A DNA stretch of 64,000 bases from Lysobacterales bacterium. Lineage in GTDB: Bacteria > Pseudomonadota > Gammaproteobacteria > Xanthomonadales > Rhodanobacteraceae. The notes under the pieces were generated by a model that had not been told where the DNA came from, did no database searches, and saw nothing but the letters and a program-made list of their open reading frames with translations. How positions within the stretch are numbered: position 1 is the stretch's first letter; every line of letters begins with the position of its first letter. Location: assembly GCA_021324945.1 (NCBI GenBank), contig JAJPID010000065.1, positions 85,720 through 149,719 of the forward strand, given 5' to 3'. Of this stretch, positions 57,054 through 64,000 are shown piece after piece. The translations under genes and the position numbers were made by a program.

Positions 57054-57992
57054 ATGCTTGGCCTGAGTGAAGCCACGTCATTGTTGCGCCTGCTCTCCGA
57101 CCCGACACGGATGCGGCTGCTGGCGCTGTTGCGCCGCGAGGAACTGACCGTGGCCGAGCTGTCGTCCGTGCTCGGTCTGGCGCAGCCGCGTGTTTCCACG
57201 CATCTCGCCAAACTCAAGGAAGCAGGCCTCGTGCGCGACCGCCGTGCGGGCGTTTCGGCGTATTACCGCATCAACGATGCCGACGCGGACGGCGCCGCGG
57301 AACTGCTGCACGCACTGGAACAAGGTGTCGACGATGCGCTGCTCGCGTCCGACATGCAGCGATTGCCCAGCGTGTTGGCGCGCCGTGCGCGCGAACGTGG
57401 CTGGGCCGACAGCGTAGCCGGCGACATGGAACGCCACTATTCGCCTGGCCGAACCTGGGAGACGCTGGCGCGCACACTGCTGCAACTGCTCGAGACCGGC
57501 GACGTACTGGACATCGCTTCGGGCGACGGCGTGCTGGCCGAATTGCTGGCGCCGCACGCACATTCGATCGTATGCGTGGATTCCAGCGAGCGCGTGGTCG
57601 CGGCCGCACGCGAAAGGTTGAGATCGTTTCGCAATGTGGAGGTGATCGAAGGCGACATGCATGCCCTTGATCTTGGAAAGCGCCGATTCGATCTGGTGCT
57701 GATGATGCACGCGTTGACCTACAGCGAACAGCCTGCGCAAGCGGTAGCGGAAGCGGCACGCGTGCTGAAGCCCGGCGGCCGCCTGCTGGCCGTGACATTG
57801 GCGAAGCACGCCCATCGCGCGGCCACCGTGCCGTTCGATCACCGCAACCTCGGCTTCAAACGCGAAGAATTGATTGGCTTCGCGCGCAAGTCAGGACTGG
57901 AAGTGCTGCATTGCGTGAAAGTGGCACGGGAAACACGGCCGCCGCATTTCGAGGTGTTGAGTTTGCTGGCAAGGTCGAAGTTGACGCGCTGA
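57054..57992 (+). CDS. ArsR-type regulator fused to SAM-dependent methyltransferase
   Basis: Protein of 312 residues. The N-terminal winged helix is LSDPTRMRLLALLRREELTV with LGLAQPRVSTHLAKLKEAGL and residues to about 85. The C-terminal methyltransferase has VLDIASGDGVLAELLAPHA and ARVLKPGGRLLAVTLAKHAH. The fusion is typical upstream of metH in Xanthomonadales and suggests control of methionine or SAM metabolism, perhaps with SAM as effector. An imperfect dyad, CTTTATC with GATATAAAG (57023-57048), lies just before the ATG. Confidence 0.87.
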   Translation: MLGLSEATSLLRLLSDPTRMRLLALLRREELTVAELSSVLGLAQPRVSTHLAKLKEAGLVRDRRAGVSAYYRINDADADGAAELLHALEQGVDDALLASDMQRLPSVLARRARERGWADSVAGDMERHYSPGRTWETLARTLLQLLETGDVLDIASGDGVLAELLAPHAHSIVCVDSSERVVAAARERLRSFRNVEVIEGDMHALDLGKRRFDLVLMMHALTYSEQPAQAVAEAARVLKPGGRLLAVTLAKHAHRAATVPFDHRNLGFKREELIGFARKSGLEVLHCVKVARETRPPHFEVLSLLARSKLTR

Positions 57993-58016
57993 CGCGATGC
58001 CTTGAATGGCATCGCG
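57993..58016 (+). other. Hairpin between the ArsR-type gene and metH
   Basis: Nine-bp perfect stem CGCGATGCC/GGCATCGCG with a TTGAAT loop, starting right at the ArsR-methyltransferase stop. No T-run follows, so it is more likely a stability or partial attenuation element. GAGGAGG follows at about 58028. Confidence 0.45.
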
Positions 58017-58091
58017 TGCGTCAACTGAGGAGGAGGCATGGATGCCGACTGGAAGACGCGCCATGGATGGATTGGACCATTGGAGCAATCA

Positions 58092-59173
58092 ATGAATACA
58101 TTGCCTTATCTTAATCCCGACCGCGTCGCCAAGCTCGAACAAGCGCTTTCCCAGCGCATCCTCGTGCTCGACGGCGCCATGGGCACGATGCTGCAGGCGC
58201 ACGCACTGAACGAGTCCGGTTATCGCGGCGAGCGTTTCGGCGCGGGCTGCGATTCGTACCATGATCACGAACACGGCGAGCACTGCGCACGCGATCTGCG
58301 CGGCAACAACGACCTGCTCTCGTTGACGCAGCCGCACCTGATCCGGGACGTGCACCTCGCGTATTTACGCGCCGGCGCGGATCTGGTCGAAACGAACACC
58401 TTCAATTCGACTTCGATCAGCCAGGCTGATTACGGCTTGCAACATCTGGTGCGCGAGTTGAACCGTGAAGGCGCGAAACTCGCGCGCGCCGCGTGCGATG
58501 AAATCGAAAAGGAAAACCCGGATCGTCCGCGCTTCGCGATCGGCGTGCTGGGGCCGACCAGCCGCACCGCTTCGCTCTCGCCCGACGTCAACAATCCCGG
58601 TTTCCGCAACGTGGATTTCGACGAATTGGAGAGCGCCTATGCCGAGGCCGCGCGCGGCCTGATCGACGGCGGCAGCGACGTGCTGATGGTGGAAACCATT
58701 TTCGACACGCTCAACGCCAAGGCCGCGCTGTTCGGCATCGCGACGGTGTTCGACGAGATCGGCGCGCGCCTGCCGATCATGATCTCCGGCACCATCACCG
58801 ACCGCTCCGGCCGCACATTATCAGGCCAGACCGCCGAAGCGTTCTGGTATTCCGTGGCGCACGCGCAGCCTTTATCCGTCGGCTTGAATTGCGCGCTGGG
58901 CGCCAAGGATTTGCGCGAGCACGTGGAAACGCTCGCCCGCGTGGCAGATTGCTACGTCAGCGCGCATCCCAATGCCGGCTTGCCCAACGCTTTCGGCGGC
59001 TACGACGAGACGCCAGATGAAATGGCGAAGACGCTGGCCGAATTCGCGCGCGACGGTCTGTTGAATCTGGTCGGCGGCTGCTGCGGCACCACGCCCGCGC
59101 ACATCGCCGCGATCGCTCAAGCCGTGCGGGATGTACCGCCGCGCGCACTACCGCAAGCGGAGCGGATCGCAGC

Positions 59174-59177
<4 letters not shown>
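58092..59177 (+). CDS. metH: Methionine synthase, N-terminal (homocysteine-binding) part
   Basis: Protein of 361 residues, the homocysteine-binding zinc module of cobalamin-dependent methionine synthase as a separate chain. Features are [30 protein letters not shown], the first zinc Cys in [15 protein letters not shown], and the Cys-Cys pair in [16 protein letters not shown]. It is followed by the rest of MetH with a 4-nt overlap (GTGA). The split form is known in Xanthomonadales. The start at ATG 58092 fits the module. Confidence 0.94.
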
Positions 59178-61870
<2,693 letters not shown>

Positions 61871-61871
61871 C

Positions 61872-62201
61872 TCAGCTTTCTTCCGAGCCCCCCGGCGCCA
61901 CCGTTTCGCGCTCTTTGTGCCGCAGGTGCACGCTGACGTTGTAGAGCGAAACGAACAGCGGGAAGAAATTCGAAACAATGCCGACCGAGTCGTTCTTGCC
62001 GAAGATGAAGTACGCCAAAAGCAGCACGCTGCCGAATACCGACAGGTACCAGAACGACATTGGCATCACCACTTTCTTCTGCTTTTTTGTGGCATAGAGC
62101 TGCACGAACCAGCGCGCCGTGAAGGTGAAGGTGCCGATGAAACCGACCAGTTTCCACGGGGTGATTTCAAAATCACGCAAGGCGTGCACGATAGGGTCCA
62201 T
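61872..62201 (-). CDS. Membrane protein with lipid-A-disaccharide synthase N-terminal-like (LAB_N) domain
   Basis: Protein of 109 residues with three hydrophobic helices. WKLVGFIGTFTFTARWFVQL, VVMPMSFWYLSVFGSVLLLA and GIVSNFFPLFVSLYNVSVHL match the LAB_N (PF07578) pattern. Such free-standing proteins are small and of unclear role; some are called YgjV-like. The start is ATG 62201; the codons upstream are not membrane-like. It converges on metH with 1 nt between stops. Confidence 0.8.
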   Translation of the reverse strand: MDPIVHALRDFEITPWKLVGFIGTFTFTARWFVQLYATKKQKKVVMPMSFWYLSVFGSVLLLAYFIFGKNDSVGIVSNFFPLFVSLYNVSVHLRHKERETVAPGGSEES

Positions 62202-62319
62202 GATGCGATCCCGGCGCGAAGGAAGGACGATTGTAGACCGGGACGCGGGAACACACGCGCGGCAAGACCTTCGCATTGACCAGTGTGGCGCGGGCCTTTA
62301 GACTTCCGCGGCTAAGCTG

Positions 62320-62394
62320 GGGCGCGTAGCTCAGCGGTAGAGCACTGCCTTCACACGGCAGGTGTCACAGGTTCGATCCCTGTCGCGCCCACCA
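62320..62394 (+). tRNA. tRNA-Val (CAC)
   Basis: 75-nt tRNA. The acceptor GGGCGCG pairs with CGCGCCC, the D-arm is AGCTCAGCGGTAGAGC, the anticodon stem CTGCC/GGCAG has the loop TTCACAC (anticodon CAC), the T-arm is ACAGGTTCGATCCCTGT, and CCA is encoded. Three imperfect copies of its 3' half follow in tandem. Confidence 0.96.
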
Positions 62395-62635
62395 ATTCTT
62401 GCGCAGCGATCTGCGCACAGCAGCGACCCTTCACACGGCAGGTGTCACAGGTTCGATCCCTGTCGCGCCCACCAATTCTTACGCAGCGATCTGCGCATAG
62501 CAGCGACCCTTCACACGGCAGGTGTCACAGGTTCGATCCTGAGTCGCGCCCACCAATTCTTACGCAGCGATCTGCGCATAGCAGCGACCCTTCACACGGC
62601 AGGTGTCACAGGTTCGATCCTGAGTCGCGCCTACA
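62395..62635 (+). repeat. Three tandem copies of the tRNA-Val 3' half with spacer
   Basis: Units at about 62395-62474, 62475-62555 and 62556-62635 (periods 80, 80, 81). Each has a spacer (ATTCTTxCGCAGCGATCTGC, including the CGCAG-CGAT-CTGCG hairpin) and then the tRNA sequence from the anticodon region through the T-arm to the end. Copy 1 keeps a perfect T-arm and CCA; copies 2 and 3 share a T-arm change (CTGAGT), and copy 3 loses CCA. It is not a CRISPR: spacers are near-identical and repeats are tRNA. It recalls the 3'-tRNA repeats of the E. coli tyrT (rtT RNA) locus. Confidence 0.85.
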
Positions 62636-62677
62636 GCTGCTTCGCTTTGAGGCCTTCCCTGGCCGCTTTTCCTGCCA

Positions 62678-64000
62678 TTACTTCTTGGGCACCGTCACTG
62701 CCACGAAACGGCTGGCGCCATCGCGGGAGACGAGCAGCAGCACGGTATCACCGGGTTTGAGGCCGGCCGCGGCGGATTTGAACTCGGCGACGTTATTCAC
62801 GGCCTTGCTGCCCACGCGCAGGATCACGTCGCCCGGTTGCAGGCCGGCCTGAGCCGCGGCGCCGCGTACGTCGGTGATCGCCACGCCCTCGTTGTCCTTC
62901 AGGCCGAGTTGCTGACGCATCGCCGGGGTGATCGTCTGCACGGTCAAGCCGAGCGCGGAACTGCCACCACCGCCTTGCGGGCCGAAGCGCATGGCCTGCG
63001 CCGCGCTCTGGTCGCGCGGCAACTCGCCGACTTTCACCTTGACGTTTTGTATTTTTCCGTCGCGCGAAATCTGCACGGTCGCTTCGGAGCCTGGCTGCGT
63101 TTCGCCGACCAGCGGCGGCAGATCTGCCGCGCTGTCGATGGGATGGCCGTTGTAGGCGAGGACCACGTCGCCCACCTGGATGCCCGCCTTGGCCGCGCCG
63201 CTGTCCGGCGTGACGCTGGCCACCAGCGCGCCACGTACCTGAGAAAGGTGCAGGTTCTGTGCCTTGGCGATTTCCGCGGTGACATCCTGGATCTGCACGC
63301 CCAGCATGCCGCGCGACACATAACCCTTGGTCTTGATCTGCTGCACCGCGTTCATCGCGATGTCGATCGGGATTGAGAACGAGATGCCCTGATAACCGCC
63401 GGTGCTGGAGAAGATCTGCGAATTCACGCCGACGACTTGTCCTTGCAGGTTGAACAGGGGGCCGCCGGAATTGCCGCGATTGATCGGCACGTCGGTCTGG
63501 ATGAAGGGCACGTATTGTTGATCGGCCTGGCCGAAGCTGCGGCCCACCGCGCTGACGATGCCGGCCGTAACCGAATGATCGAACCCGAACGGCGAGCCGA
63601 TCGCGACCACCCATTGACCCGGTTTCAGCGAGCGCGAATCGCCGATCGTCACGACCGGCAGGCTGTCGGCATTGACCTTCAACAACGCAATGTCGTACTG
63701 CGGATCGGTGCCGACCACTTTCGCCGTCAGTTCGCGGCGGTCGGACAAACGCACCGTCACAGTGTCGGCGTGGTCGACCACGTGATTGTTGGTGAGGATG
63801 TAGCCGTCGGCGGAAATGATGAAGCCCGAACCGATCGATTCGGCGCCTTGGTCGGGGCCCTGATCCGGCGGCTGGATCGGCATGCCGAAGAAACGCTTGA
63901 AGATGTCTGGAATCTGCTGATCGTCCGGCATGCCGTTGTCGTCGCCAATCTCGCTGGCGTGGTTGTAATGCGCCTGCACGTTCACCACGGCCGGGCCGTA
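62678..64000 (-). CDS. Deg/HtrA-family periplasmic serine protease, N-terminus beyond the window
   Basis: At least 440 residues, open at base 64000. The sequence at the edge (GPAVVNVQAHYNHA) is the start of the protease domain, so signal and first residues are outside. The triad is His in LTNNHVVDHAD, Asp in YDIALLKV and Ser in INRGNSGGPLFN. Two PDZ domains follow (MLGVQIQDVTAEIAKAQ and LGLTVQTITPAMRQQLG). It resembles MucD/DegQ-type proteases. It is convergent with the tRNA-Val array. Confidence 0.93.
   Translation of the reverse strand, partial: YGPAVVNVQAHYNHASEIGDDNGMPDDQQIPDIFKRFFGMPIQPPDQGPDQGAESIGSGFIISADGYILTNNHVVDHADTVTVRLSDRRELTAKVVGTDPQYDIALLKVNADSLPVVTIGDSRSLKPGQWVVAIGSPFGFDHSVTAGIVSAVGRSFGQADQQYVPFIQTDVPINRGNSGGPLFNLQGQVVGVNSQIFSSTGGYQGISFSIPIDIAMNAVQQIKTKGYVSRGMLGVQIQDVTAEIAKAQNLHLSQVRGALVASVTPDSGAAKAGIQVGDVVLAYNGHPIDSAADLPPLVGETQPGSEATVQISRDGKIQNVKVKVGELPRDQSAAQAMRFGPQGGGGSSALGLTVQTITPAMRQQLGLKDNEGVAITDVRGAAAQAGLQPGDVILRVGSKAVNNVAEFKSAAAGLKPGDTVLLLVSRDGASRFVAVTVPKK

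Noticed and set aside
57990..58092. SAH or cobalamin riboswitch before metH
   Set aside because: The gap is too short for a B12 riboswitch, and no SAH-riboswitch core pattern was seen; only a simple hairpin is present.
62348..62635. CRISPR array
   Set aside because: Repeats are tRNA sequence and spacers are nearly identical; no cas genes are near.
62362..62852. Open frames with repeated Ser/His/Arg peptide (plus strand)
   Set aside because: They are translations of the tRNA-Val 3'-half repeats and of the antisense of the protease gene, not genes.

Overview
The window is a 64 kb piece of a GC-rich gammaproteobacterial chromosome. Gene content points to the Xanthomonadales (Lysobacterales), most likely near Rhodanobacteraceae. 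The pointers are a copL-copA-copB copper operon, methionine synthase encoded as two adjacent genes, an ArsR/methyltransferase fusion next to metH, an SPFH plus Arc-like repressor operon, and an alpha/beta-fused oxo-acid dehydrogenase E1. This placement rests on gene content only. No rRNA gene or complete mobile element is present. Four single tRNA genes are: Leu(CAA), Ala(CGC), Arg(CCU) and Val(CAC).

Layout. 1-3.2 kb: copB (cut by the window edge), copA and copL on the minus strand, with a promoter that overlaps a 20-bp dyad. 3.2-32.3 kb: mostly housekeeping and small accessory genes. These include rlmJ, an Slp lipoprotein, a CDF transporter, mfd (broken by a one-base frameshift), rlmKL, a cytosolic-type muramoyl amidase, tesB, bpt, an SPFH/ribbon-helix-helix operon with a palindromic operator, a GldG-type ABC export operon, a cysteine dioxygenase, a formylglycine-generating-enzyme-like protein and rnd. 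32.4-35.6 kb: a decayed genomic island behind tRNA-Ala. It holds an integrase with two frameshifts, the C-terminal part of a large helicase and a partner gene that is cut at its 3' end. At about 35.6 kb the island is fused into the 3' end of a chromosomal gene. 36.4-38.4 kb: ompR-envZ. 39.3-41.1 kb: a zeta-toxin-like gene immediately 3' of tRNA-Arg. 41.2-47.6 kb: aldehyde dehydrogenase, pyrD, murB and a large M16 peptidase. 48.1-56.1 kb: a long minus-strand run with an Fsr-type exporter, E1 alpha/beta fusion, GNAT, pilin-like protein, glutaryl-CoA dehydrogenase, 5'-nucleotidase and acyl-CoA dehydrogenase. 57-61.9 kb: regulator-methyltransferase plus the split metH. 62.3-62.6 kb: tRNA-Val followed by three tandem copies of its own 3' half. 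62.7-64 kb: a Deg/HtrA protease that runs off the window.

No intact, clearly new multi-gene system is visible. The most unusual items are the tRNA-Val 3'-half repeat array, the truncated helicase plus partner module in the tRNA-Ala island with its hard fusion junction, the SPFH/small membrane protein/RHH unit with a GATATCAT palindrome between -35 and -10, the orphan zeta-like protein at tRNA-Arg, and several repeat insertions that reach into coding sequence (3' end of mfd, inside metH). Several genes carry one-base deletions (mfd, integrase twice, small membrane gene). These could be real decay or sequencing error, and read-level data would decide.
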